NCBI GenBank assembly: GCA_037893245.1
Contig: JBAIAA010000102.1
Coordinates: 124,001 to 188,000, forward strand
Direction: 5' to 3'
Source: Crossaster papposus
Lineage: Eukaryota; Echinodermata; Asteroidea; Velatida; Solasteridae
Length of the DNA: 64,000 bases
Positions 55,301 to 64,000 of this stretch are shown here, piece after piece. A program made the translations under genes and the position numbers. The notes under the pieces are model-generated. The model saw nothing but the letters and a program-made list of their open reading frames with translations. It made no database searches and was not told the DNA's origin. The stretch's first letter is position 1. Each line of letters begins with the position of its first letter.

Positions 55301-58300
55301 GAGATTCCACTGGTTGCTACATGTATATACACGCCATACCTTGCGTATATAAATCTGGTAATCATTTCAATAGCTTTTCAATACCGTGCCAGAGTGTGTG
55401 AATTTAATATTATAATTTTTTGTTATTTGTTCAAGACGGTGTGTGTCTGTGCCTTTAGAAGGTTGCACTCTAAAAAATAACATTTCAAATTAAATTGATA
55501 ATTGTCTAGCATTGTATTTGTTATGGGCTTTCAAAGGGGGGGGGGTCCTAGTACGCACAATTGGCGCAATGATAAAAACCACCTTTTAACCAGTTCGCAG
55601 CAGGATTATTTTAACATCACCGAGCCGAGGCACGGGGCTTTTTAACGAAGTTTTTTTTAACAAAACTCGATCCGAGGCGGGTTCAGGCCGAGGGTACCGG
55701 GAAGCACACCTATGCATTTTCGGCCTTGCTTGCTGCTGACAAACATTACCCGCCTTGCTCGTGATGTATTTATGCGTCATCCATTTTGAAAAATACATGT
55801 ACATCTGACGTTATCCCGTATGGGTATAATGTCTGATACTCTGACTAGTTCTAGCGGTAGTTCTAGGTCGGCGGTATAGTAATACAAAAAAGGCTTTTAT
55901 TTTTCTTGGGTCGGGAGCCCATAACAGAGTCAGTCAGAAATGAGAACCAAATAAACAAAAAAGGGATGCTCATACATTCTTCCCTATACTGAAGCTGTAT
56001 ACTGACCATCGTCGGCATTGAATGTCTCGTCTTTCTCCATGTCAAAGTCAGCCTCATCCTCCACGGCCTGATTCAACCGTCTAGCCTTCTCCCTCGCCTG
56101 GGTCGCTTTCAACTCCCTCATCTTCTGCTTAGCTTGCAGCTCAGCCTGGTGCTTAGCGCGGCTCTTCTCCGCCGAGTGGTTTTTCTCTTCCAGCTGCAAT
56201 CATCAATGGTTTTAGTTTCTTGGTTTTAGGGACAATTTTGTAATTTTCTTTTCGGTCAACCAAATTTAGCTACTGAATTATTGCACACTGAATTTAGAAG
56301 GCTTTTAAAAATATGTGACCCGCTCCATCGTAATCAGGAATAAGTCGCTGGGGCCGTTTTACGCAATCGGTCGTTGAAGTGAACGCATGGGTGAAAATGG
56401 TGACCAAGTCGTTTTTCTGAACATTGTATTTTTAGGAAGTGTAGTTATCACAGATTATTGTCATGTCTTGTATGTAAAAACGATCACTAAAGATGAACAT
56501 GAAGAGGATTTGTGTGCGCTGTCCGTATGATTTTGGTCAATTTTGTTTATTTCAAAGCTGTTTTTCTCGGAATGTGGATTCGGCAAATAAATATACACCT
56601 GTCATTTTCATCAGACCATAACTTGTTAACCTAAGAAGATACACACTTGTGATGGGTATCAATAGAAAGCTTATGGAATTCCCTTTCTCACCATGTGCAT
56701 ATCTCAAAAAGTCATTTCCAAAATGTTTCCAATTTGACAAGTTATACATTTTACCCAACGTTGGGAAAATGTTTAAACCAACTGGGGAGGGAGGAGGGGA
56801 GGAATAGGAAACGGTTGCTAGTTTGTGGCAGGGTTGTAGTCGAGTCCCTGCAAGTCCGTTCACAAGTCTTTTCGTGAAGCCAGTCACAAGTCCCTTCATA
56901 AAGGCATTCACAAGTAACTGGACGAACAATGACAAAGGAACGCTTTTGTCAAAGCTGATTTGAATAGCTTGCGAATTGAATTGGAACTGAAGGACTTGTG
57001 ACGGACTTGCAGGGACTTGCAGGAACTTGTGATGGACTCAACTACATGTACATCTCTAGTTTGTGGGGGGTCAAATCCCTACCCTCTTTTGATGGGCGTC
57101 AGCCACCTGATGGTCACCAAACTCCCTAGCAGCCAAGATGTCCTTCTGTCTCCTGGAGGTCCTCTTGCCGCTCTTAGCTCTCTTCTGCAGCTCCTACAAT
57201 GTAATTGATTACATAAATGGACGACTCTATGGTTACTACATGTACCGTACTGACCAATGTTAACCAGTTTGCACAGGGATTATTTTAACATCACCGAGCC
57301 GAGGGGGGGGGAATATTTTTAACGAAAGTCGATCCGAGGCGGGTTCAGGCTGATGGTACCGGGAAGCACACCAACGCATTTCCGGCCGTGCTCACTGCTG
57401 ACAGACATTTCTGGCCTTGCGCGTGACGTGTTTATGCGTCATTCGTTTTGAATCTGGGGAAAACTTTGCACGTATACGTCCTCCGACGCAAACCGGTTAA
57501 GCAGTTTTGGAACCCACACAAGAAAACAGGATCCTTTTAAAGAAAAACATCCCAACAAACAAACAGACAAACACCCCAACCAATATTTTTTAACAGAAGA
57601 AAAAAAAGGAGTGAGACAAGGCGAGTGAGAGAGGAAGGAAAGAGGAAAAAAATTAGTCTATTATATTCCTAAAAATACCACTTGCACATGATGGGAAAAT
57701 ACATTACAATCCTTCGCGATTTAAAAGGTAGGATACACCATTGGTAATTACTTGAATGATCATGAATTGAATTTAATTTTATAAATTCAATTTTTCGGAA
57801 CAATTATACCGGTAGGATATCTAGCGCAATCATTTTGCTGGATAATCGTTACTTACTTTCAAGTAAGATATTTCTTAATAATTCGCTAGTAAAACATTTT
57901 GAGATCTGCAAATAGGGTATCCTACCTATTATTTTCAAGTGCACCAATACATGACAATGAGGCGCTTTGCTTTGCCTATAAAAGCATAATATTGCTTTGC
58001 AAGTTTTTTTAACTAACCTCAAATCTTCTTTCTTCAGCCACTCGCTGTCTCTCTGCTAACATCTCCGCTGTAACCTTAGGTTCATTTCCATCCAACATCT
58101 TCATCTTTAAGGCGACGTTGACAAAAATTTAAAAATTAAAAATTAAACCAAGCCGAAATCTGTTTTAAACACAGAAAAGACAATCGTGATGCATGTAATT
58201 GAAAACCTGACAAGATGAGCCATCCATCTTTTGAAAAGAAAAAAAAAGATTTTTGGTAAAAGTCCAGTCATGCTCTCGAATGAGATGTTTGCCAGAAAAG

Positions 58301-61300
58301 TCTATTAACCAGTTTGCGCCGGGATTATTTTAATATCACAGAGCAGAGGGGCGGGATTATTTTTAACGAAACTCGATCCGAAGCGGGTTCAGGCCGATAG
58401 TGCCGGGAAGCACATCCACGCATTTCCGGCCTTGCTCGCTGCTGACAGACATTTCCGAACTTGAACTTGGCGTGTTTATGCGTCATCCGTTTTGAAATTG
58501 GGGAAAACTTTGTGTTTATATACGTCATCCGGCGCGAACTGGTTAAGAGTAAAACATTTATTTAGCATTTACAGTAACCCGATCTAAAAAGTGTACAATG
58601 TACCCGAATTGTTTATGGTCAAATTGCTGACCTTAACATTTGTATTGCCTTGGCCCCCCAAAATAAAATGAAGTATATTTGAAGAAAAAAAGATCCCCAA
58701 TGCTCCTTTTTGTGTGTTACTGGTCAACTAAAACAACCAATCAGGTTAATTTAACAGATTATTGTCACCAGTACCCCTAAAGTAAACATAGTAGGGATAA
58801 AAATCGACAAACATAATTTTCTTTTACAAAACCAATTTTCTTTTTTTACCTACATGGACAATTTTTAAGGCACAAATTTCTTTGTTGGCCTTTTTTTTAA
58901 TGAAGCTGGGATAAAGTAAAACCTTAAAAGGGTTTACAGCCATGTTTTGTCAATTTGGTCTCATGAAAGTTTACGCCACAGTAGGCCTGCTCCAGGTATA
59001 CGGGTATTCGGGTACCCGAATACCGGCGTCGAGATCCAGTTCCATTTTTTTCGGTTCGGGTACCTGCAACTTACGTAAATATATTTTTTAATAATGTGAT
59101 AAGTCAATTTGATCCTTTTTCAAATTTCAACTTTGTTCCGACCTGAAAGATTTAAACCGTCTTGCAGTTTTTTTAACAACGCCTTAATGCAAAAAATAAA
59201 ACGTATCAATAATGTGGCCGGCCAATACTGCATCTTAATTATATAGCCATCTTGTTATCAGTAGTCTGTCAATTGAATGTGAACTGCAGTTTTGCCGCTC
59301 TGACGGAACTCAGCAAGAGCGGCTTGGGTCGTTGATCTTAAGAGAGTTAATGTGGCTAATGCTACCCGGGCAGCGGGGTATACTTAAAAAGTCAATAAAC
59401 GGCTTCGCTTTGAGTAATTTGTTTTATGGTGTGTGTATCATTACTTTGGTGGCGTCCGACTCCGTGGGTCCTGGTGTGAGTTTATTGCCTTTAATTCCAC
59501 CATTTTCATACTAGTGTTTACTGTTTAGTCGCATTTAATTTCAATTTTCTGGGAAGTCCTTTACATGGCAACGGTTATAATCAAAAAGCTCTGTGGTGAA
59601 ATTAAGTCTGATTTGCGGTCGGCATACCCAAGCTTATTTTTTTTCTTTAGTGGCTGCACTATGCATTTAACTTTTGGAGATTTTTTCGGTCGAGCTTTTT
59701 TCTAAACGTTCCTCTTTCGGGTACCCGAAAACCGAACCAATGCGGCGTTTGGGTTGGGTACCCGGATCCAAAATTACCCGTGAATGCACAGGCCTACGCC
59801 ACAGATGCACTTTGCCATTTTAACTTGGTTTCCCCTTCACACTTTGTGGATAGCCCCCTCAGCATTTCAATTTAATAATTGAAGTCTGTCTCCAAAATCT
59901 CATTATCTCTTTCAATAATTAAAATTTAAATTATCTCTTTCAATAATTTTTTTTTTTTTTAATTTTTTAATTTTGTGCAGACCAAGATTAATTTTGGTCA
60001 ACAATCCACAATTTAGATGGGTTATTCTTCCATAAAGTTGGGACACGGCGCAACTTGGCATCCCTAGGCTCAATTATTATGTCTAAAACCTGTTGTGAAC
60101 TTGTGAGGTGCTTTTAGAATCACTACAGAGTTTTTATATCCATGTTAAAGTACAACACACAGAATGGATTCCATACAAGCTTTATGTTAAAGGTAGAATA
60201 CAGATACATGTATCAACATTTGTTACTACCGAATTATTGAGAAATATCTTACTTTATTGGAAAGTAAATAATGATTGTAGGCTACCAGCAAAATGATTGC
60301 GCTAGATACATGTATCCTGTAATTGCTCTAAACAAAATTTAATATTTTTTGTTTGTTAATTGCGATCGCCGGATGGCAATCGCGAAAAAAAAAAAAAAAA
60401 AAAGAACCACTGCCCAACGCCAATTGAAAACAAACGCCGTCTTTCTTTTGCTTTTCTCAGCATCCATGATTGTAAAACTTCCGATAGGTCAGTTAAACGA
60501 TATTTACTATAAAATACAACCCCCCATATCCACCCATTCATAATAATTCAAGCAATTACCAAGGGTGTATCCTACGTTACTCTTTACCTGAAATACAAGT
60601 GAATCAGCAGCTATAAACAATTTAACATATTGTACCCTAGTGTTACATTTGCTATTAAGTCGGAACATATTCTTCAACATATCCTGTGTAATTTATCTAC
60701 AATAATCTTTATAAAAATACGTTTCCATTTTTAGTAGTACATTGTATAAAGAAAAGGTCTGTACATGTACAATAAATCTTGCAACACGGCAAAAACATGC
60801 AAAAGAGACAAGACATCCCACGTGACATCGGAGTACTAAATTTGTCATAAAATCCCCAATTTCTCACAAAACCAAGGTTCAAATGGTACAAAATAAATTC
60901 TCTCCAACATCCAAGACAAATATCATGGATTGAATGAATATTCAAAGAATTGTCGATACATGGTATGAAACTAGAAGTGTAGAAAAATGTCCCACTTTGT
61001 GTCCAAACTTCATGGAATAAATGACCCATACATGTACCGGTACGTGACCCGCTACTACGAAACCCGACATAAGTCGCACAGGCTATTTCGAGATACAGCT
61101 CGTCAAAGTTGAAATAGGGTGAAAAATCTGGCAAACATCGATTTTAGTTTTTTGGGTTTTTTTATTCTTTAATATATTAATCCTCAGTTAGGTTAAACAA
61201 AATCAACTTTATTGATGAAAAAGTACAAAAATCATGCATTTATTGAGGCAAACTGTGTCCTAGTAAAAGTGGTAATTTATCTCCCAAATAAATCGAAATA

Positions 61301-64000
61301 AAATCCTTATAAAATTGGAAGTATGTAAAATTGGAAGTATGTGTAAAGTGGTTTTACATGTACATGTAGTACCAAATGAAAGCTTAAGATGTGTACTAAA
61401 TGGAAATAACAATATCTCACAAAAAAACCAACTTATGTCTCGTTTTGTGGGAGCAGGTCACATATGCTTCACAAACTTGGCAGCAGATTGCACAAATTCA
61501 CATCTACCCCAAACGGATAATATTCTGGCTATTCGGGCAGTAATCAAGTCCAAAGTCTAGCTGCTCATATTGGTTAGCAAAATAACAAGTACATACCTGT
61601 AACCGTTTTGGAGGGTGTTGTTTAACGATGCTCTGTCCCTTGATTTCCCCCATCACAACTTCAAAGGCAACTGGCGTAGGCACTGCAAGTAAAAAATGAT
61701 GAGTGTTTCCTAGACAATCAGAAACAAGATCAAATGACGTACATGTACAACATGTAGATCAAATGAAAACTTTTTGTCCGAGTGCAATGTACACATGTAG
61801 ATTAAAGGTAGGATACATACTGTACACCATTTGCAGATATTGAGAAAAAAATTACTACCGAATTATTGAGAAATATCTTACTTATTTAAAAGTAAATAAC
61901 GATTGCAGGCATTCAGCAAAATGATTTCGCTAGATATCCTGTAATTGTTCAAAAAAAGGTTACCTTTAACTGAATTGAAATGAAAAAAATTGCCGGACGA
62001 TGATCGCGAAAAAACCAAGAACATAAGAACCACTGCCAGACGCCGGTTGAAAACGAACGCTGTTTTTCTTGCTTTTCTTTGCATCCATGATTGTAAAACT
62101 TTGAACAGGTCAGTTAAACGATATTTACTATAAAATACAACCCTCCCAATCCACCCATTCATGATAATTCAAGCAACTACCAATGGTGTATACTACCTTT
62201 AAGTTAAATAGTGTTTACATTTTCTTGTTTGCTTGTAGTTATATTGAACAGATAAAATCTCAAGTCTTAACAGATGGGAATCAGAATTGTTAATAACGCT
62301 GAGTATTCACGTTATTGTCTTTTTGTGTACTCAATTGGCACAACTAGTGACAATTTATTTGAGAAAAAAGCGAGGTGGGAGGTGGGGGGGGGGGGGGTGA
62401 GGTGGGGGGGGGGGGTGAGGTGGGGGGGGGGTGAGGTGAGGTGGGGGGTGAGGTGGGGAGGGTGAGAAGGGGGGGAATGGGTATTTGCGATAAATAAAAA
62501 AAAATTGTCTTTTAACATAACCTTCAGACTAACAACAGCTGAACCAAAAAATTCTGGCTCTTGGAATCTTTGCAGTTCCAAGTTTTCTTGCACATTATGC
62601 AAGTCTGCTGCTGGCTAAAAATAGCTTTAGAGCTTTATTATTTGTACTGCTCTCACAGAGTAGAAATCACCTGCTTTAATTTCCTTTCAATTTTCACCAA
62701 AATGAAAACAACAAAACAATTAATACGCCCCCCCCCCCCCCCCCCCCCCCCCCCACTCATCCCGGAATTGTTGTACATGTATACACGTTCACGTTTTGGT
62801 ATCACTGTGGAGACATGGCTTTGTTCTCGTGTACAAAATGGTAAGAAAGTCAAGCACGTTTTTCAAAATGCTCCCATTTTAACCACAATTATTTTCCTGG
62901 GTTGAACTTTCGACCCAATACACCCTACCCTAACCCAAACACTGACCCTAACCCACATTCTAACCCTAGTTTTTGAGTAATTTAAGTACAATCCAAAAAT
63001 CTAATTCGTGAAATTCCTAATGGAGACCTAGATGTTTTCATCTATAGAAATTACCCTTTGGAGACCTTTTCACTCCCATTGTCCCCATTGTGTTCAAGTC
63101 TCCAGAGGGTACCGTATTTCGCACCAGTGTTAGTAATTACATGTAAATAACGAGAGTCGACTGCATTTATGCACCAGGCAAGCCTATCACTATCAGTGTA
63201 TTATAGGCAAGACATGTTCTAATTTACACAGTGGTATTGTTTGTTCTGTTGTTTTTAGCAAAACGGAACTTGTTCTTAAAATGAGATGACACTGGTCCAA
63301 AACTAGTTCTTATTTGTACCAATACTTTGGACTTTGGAAGGGATACTACATTTAAGCCTGTTTATGACTTCTGACTAGCGCCCTCGAACAAAGATACTGA
63401 CAATTTGGGAGACCAACATACATCTGATTGATGTGTACCTGAAATATGGCCCGAATAACCACTTTTCCTCAGATGATTTGTTTCCCAAAGTTGATTGGAT
63501 AGGTTTTTAACCAGTTCGCGCCGGATGACGTATATAAACGCACAAATTTTCCCAAATTCAAAACGGATGACGCATTTAACATGCCAAGTTCAAATTCGGA
63601 AATGTCTGTCAGCAGCGGGCAAGGCCAGAAATGCGTGGGTGTGCTTCCAGGCACTATCAGCCTGAACCCGCTTCGGATCGAGTTTCGTTAAAAATAATCC
63701 TGCCTTCGGCTCGGCGATGTTAAAATAATCCCGGCGCGAACTGGTTAATGATATTGAGAAACTCTTTCCCAGTTTGTTTTCGTTGATATTGACCAACTGT
63801 AGGCATACCTGCATTTTGTCTAGAATCTGTTTCATCTTCCTTTCCTTGATCCGGTTGGTCTGGCGACCGTCTCACCACCCTCGTGCCATCACTCGTCTTT
63901 GCACTATCGATCCCGCTATCCCGACAAGTACTCCGACTATCCGCCCTCTGTCCGGCATTGTCCCTGCCCAGGGACTGGTTGTCATGTGACGTGGGCTCGC
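52041..64000 (-). CDS. Stathmin-domain-like gene, 3' part (partial at right edge)
   Basis: Minus-strand coding exons: 64000-63809 (partial), 61682-61597, 58104-58018, 57193-57107, 56193-56007 and 52309-52041. All junctions are GT-AG with agreeing phases. The visible product is about 270 residues: a Ser/Asp-rich linker (STCRDSGIDSAKTSDG), then PTPVAFEVVMGEIKGQSI, QHPPKRLQ, VTAEMLAERQRVAEERRFEE and LQKRAKSGKRTSRRQ. A long charged helix (HQAELQAKQKMRELKATQAR) and an acidic/Ser tail (RRRQHSLGSDSDEEG) ending NFFDT complete it. The order AFE..., PPKRL, then a helix with AEERR resembles the stathmin domain, which binds tubulin dimers, and the layout resembles STMND1. The gene structure is well supported; the family name is tentative, since only short motifs support it. 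The N-terminus lies beyond the window. Confidence 0.7.
52561..53074. other. Intronic, nothing recognised
   Basis: Contains ACATGTACATGTAC simple repeat at 53044 and no other recognisable feature. Confidence 0.3.
53075..54490. repeat. TGGAGAC repeat, copy 3, inverted and split by an insertion
   Basis: The two halves, 53075-53248 and 54317-54490, are inverted relative to 20026-20345 (GATACGGTACCCCGTGGAGA ... TATTGGGTCGAAATTTC ... TTTTGTACACGAGAACAAAG). The break falls within the GGGTTAGTGT tract and is filled by the element at 53249-54316. Confidence 0.75.
53249..54316. mobile_element. hAT-like non-autonomous element nested in a repeat
   Basis: GTTTACAG (53241-53248) and GTTTATAG (54317-54324) flank it as an 8-bp duplication with one change. 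The ends carry GGGACCCGGGTACCC and GGGTACCCGGCACGG in inverted arrangement. Its GGGTACCCG-rich ends resemble those of the 58982-59796 element. Frames inside are short and unassigned. Confidence 0.6.
54752..55146 (-). repeat. Full-length tRNA-derived SINE
   Basis: Minus strand: a tRNA-like head with A box GTGGCCGAGTGGTTAAGAGC and B box GAGTTCGAATCCCGGCC; a central part with TCCTTAAGCAAGGCAATTAA; a body with GTAAAAGAACCCAGAACACT, GGGGTTTGCCCCGGTG and CTGTGACAGCC; and a 3' tail of about ten AAT triplets (the TTA run at 54752-54780). The head resembles Ser/Leu-type tRNAs. The GCAAGGCA core recalls the Deu-type central domain of deuterostome SINEs, but that is an impression. Confidence 0.75.
55586..55805 (+). 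repeat. CCAGTTCGCGCCGG-family MITE, copy 3, right end lost
   Basis: It starts TTAACCAGTTCGCAG and follows the family until CATCCATTTTGAAAAATACA. The right TIR is missing. Confidence 0.75.
56007..56193 (-). CDS. Stathmin-like gene exon (long charged helix)
   Basis: 187 bases, with acceptor ATGATTGCAG and donor GATG|GTCAGT. It encodes LEEKNHSAEKSRAKHQAELQ, then AKQKMRELKATQAREKARRL, then an acidic stretch EDEADFDMEKDETFNADD. Strong heptad-type helix. Confidence 0.8.
57107..57193 (-). CDS. Stathmin-like gene exon, 29 codons
   Basis: 87 bases, phase 0, with acceptor ACATTGTAG and donor CAG|GTGGCT. It encodes ELQKRAKSGKRTSRRQKDIL then AAREFGDHQ. Confidence 0.78.
57260..57500 (+). repeat. TTAA-flanked MITE, CCAGTTCGCGCCGG family, copy 4
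   Basis: TTAACCAGTTTGCACAGGG to GACGCAAACCGGTTAA. It lies 67 bases beyond the acceptor of the 57107-57193 exon, within the intron. Confidence 0.85.
57721..57930 (+). repeat. TTAA-type MITE, AGGTAGTATACACC family, short copy 5
   Basis: TTAAAAGGTAGGATACACCA to GGGTATCCTACC. It has an internal deletion relative to the ~370-bp copies. Confidence 0.75.
58018..58104 (-). CDS. Stathmin-like gene exon, 29 codons
   Basis: 87 bases, phase 0, with acceptor GCCTTAAAG and donor GAG|GTTAGT. It encodes MKMLDGNEPKVTAEMLAERQ then RVAEERRFE, the part most like the helix of the stathmin domain. Confidence 0.8.
58305..58546 (+). repeat. TTAA-flanked MITE, CCAGTTCGCGCCGG family, copy 5
   Basis: Intact: TTAACCAGTTTGCGCCGGG to CCGGCGCGAACTGGTTAA. 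Confidence 0.9.
58982..59796. mobile_element. 815-bp hAT-like non-autonomous element
   Basis: TAGGCCTG at the left and CAGGCCTA at the right are inverted, and the 8-bp direct repeat CGCCACAG lies directly outside both (58974-58981 and 59797-59804). An 8-bp duplication is the hAT signature. GGGTACCCG motifs are sub-terminal at both ends. No transposase frame. Confidence 0.85.
60187..60580 (-). repeat. TTAA-type MITE, AGGTAGTATACACC family, copy 6
   Basis: The left end is TTAAAGGTAGAATACA and the right end is degenerate (GGGTGTATCCTACG). It is inverted relative to copies 1-3. Confidence 0.7.
60600..61596. other. Intronic, no feature recognised
   Basis: The minus-strand frame 60709-61134 and plus-strand frame 61315-61560 show no motif. 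AT-rich intron sequence of the stathmin-like gene. Confidence 0.35.
61597..61682 (-). CDS. Stathmin-like gene exon, 86 bases
   Basis: Acceptor TTTTACTTGCAG, donor ACAG|GTATGT. After a split Val codon it encodes PTPVAFEVVMGEIKGQSIVK then QHPPKRLQ. AFE and PP-K-L align with the start of a stathmin domain. Confidence 0.8.
61802..62202 (-). repeat. TTAA-flanked MITE, AGGTAGTATACACC family, copy 7
   Basis: TTAAAGGTAGGATACATACT to GGTGTATACTACCT, TTAA. It is in the inverse orientation and full length. Confidence 0.85.
62372..62471. repeat. G-rich minisatellite
   Basis: Irregular repeats of GTGAGGTGGGGG with G-runs of 5-12, giving G-quadruplex potential on the plus strand. Confidence 0.85.
62730..62753. 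repeat. C homopolymer
   Basis: About 24 consecutive C. Length is likely to vary or be mis-assembled. Confidence 0.85.
62790..63122. repeat. TGGAGAC-containing dispersed repeat, copy 2
   Basis: Same orientation as 20026-20345 and closely similar throughout, ending GAGGGTACCGTATTTCG. Confidence 0.8.
63507..63749 (-). repeat. TTAA-flanked MITE, CCAGTTCGCGCCGG family, copy 6
   Basis: TTAACCAGTTCGCGCCGG to CCGGCGCGAACTGGTTAA, perfect TIRs. It is inverted relative to copy 5 and lies 60 bases from the 63809 donor. Confidence 0.9.
63809..64000 (-). CDS. Stathmin-like gene exon, cut by window edge
   Basis: The donor is GCAG|GTATGC. The frame that agrees with the next exon reads EPTSHDNQSLGRDNAGQRAD, STCRDSGIDSAKTSDGTR, then a Gln/Asp-rich end. 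It is polar and probably disordered. It continues beyond 64000. Confidence 0.65.

Noticed and set aside
62894-62970. CCCTAACCC-like text suggesting an interstitial telomere
   Set aside because: Irregular and part of the dispersed TGGAGAC repeat (also at 20160 and 54330), not a TTAGGG array.

Overview
The window reads as nuclear DNA of an animal, most likely a marine invertebrate deuterostome such as an echinoderm or relative. This is an inference. It rests on spliced genes with GT-AG introns, a clear NRDE2 orthologue, tRNA-derived SINEs, frequent TACATG-type simple repeats, and very dense short inverted-repeat transposons. There is no operon structure and no prokaryotic signal.

Layout. 1-7 kb holds two intronless genes of unknown function: 1243-2277 (+), a 344-residue protein with an N-terminal membrane segment, and 5748-6899 (-), a 383-residue charged, low-complexity protein. 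7-13.6 kb is repeats only. 13.8-28.3 kb is a transposon cluster. In order it holds a decayed THAP/DDE transposase, a 1.46-kb terminal-inverted-repeat (TIR) element carrying the start of a RecQ-like helicase, the piggyBac transposase relic which that element interrupts, a decayed YqaJ-type exonuclease gene, and a 5.9-kb element at 22365-28269. The last has matched ~495-bp TIRs around one intact 1,541-codon frame with N-terminal Cys/His clusters and a C-terminal XPG/FEN-like nuclease domain. It is the most notable object in the window and resembles the Academ class of DNA transposons.

29.9-44.1 kb is the complete NRDE2 gene on the minus strand: nine exons with matching splice phases, about 1,258 codons, and one single-base frame conflict at a T4 run near 36000. 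Its introns carry a mariner remnant, a tandem duplication and several foldback elements. 52.0-64.0 kb is the 3' part of a second minus-strand gene whose product looks stathmin-domain-like (STMND1-like). Six coding segments are visible and the gene runs off the right edge.

Over everything lie repeat families identified here by comparing copies. Three have TTAA at their ends (seven, six and two copies). Others include a GGGCC-TIR family, a TGGAGAC-containing family, hAT-like elements with 8-bp target duplications, and a palindromic element built from TGACGTCA octamers. The only cellular gene with a firm function is NRDE2, whose known role is in nuclear RNA surveillance through MTR4 and the exosome. 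Nothing suggests that the genes act in one pathway.
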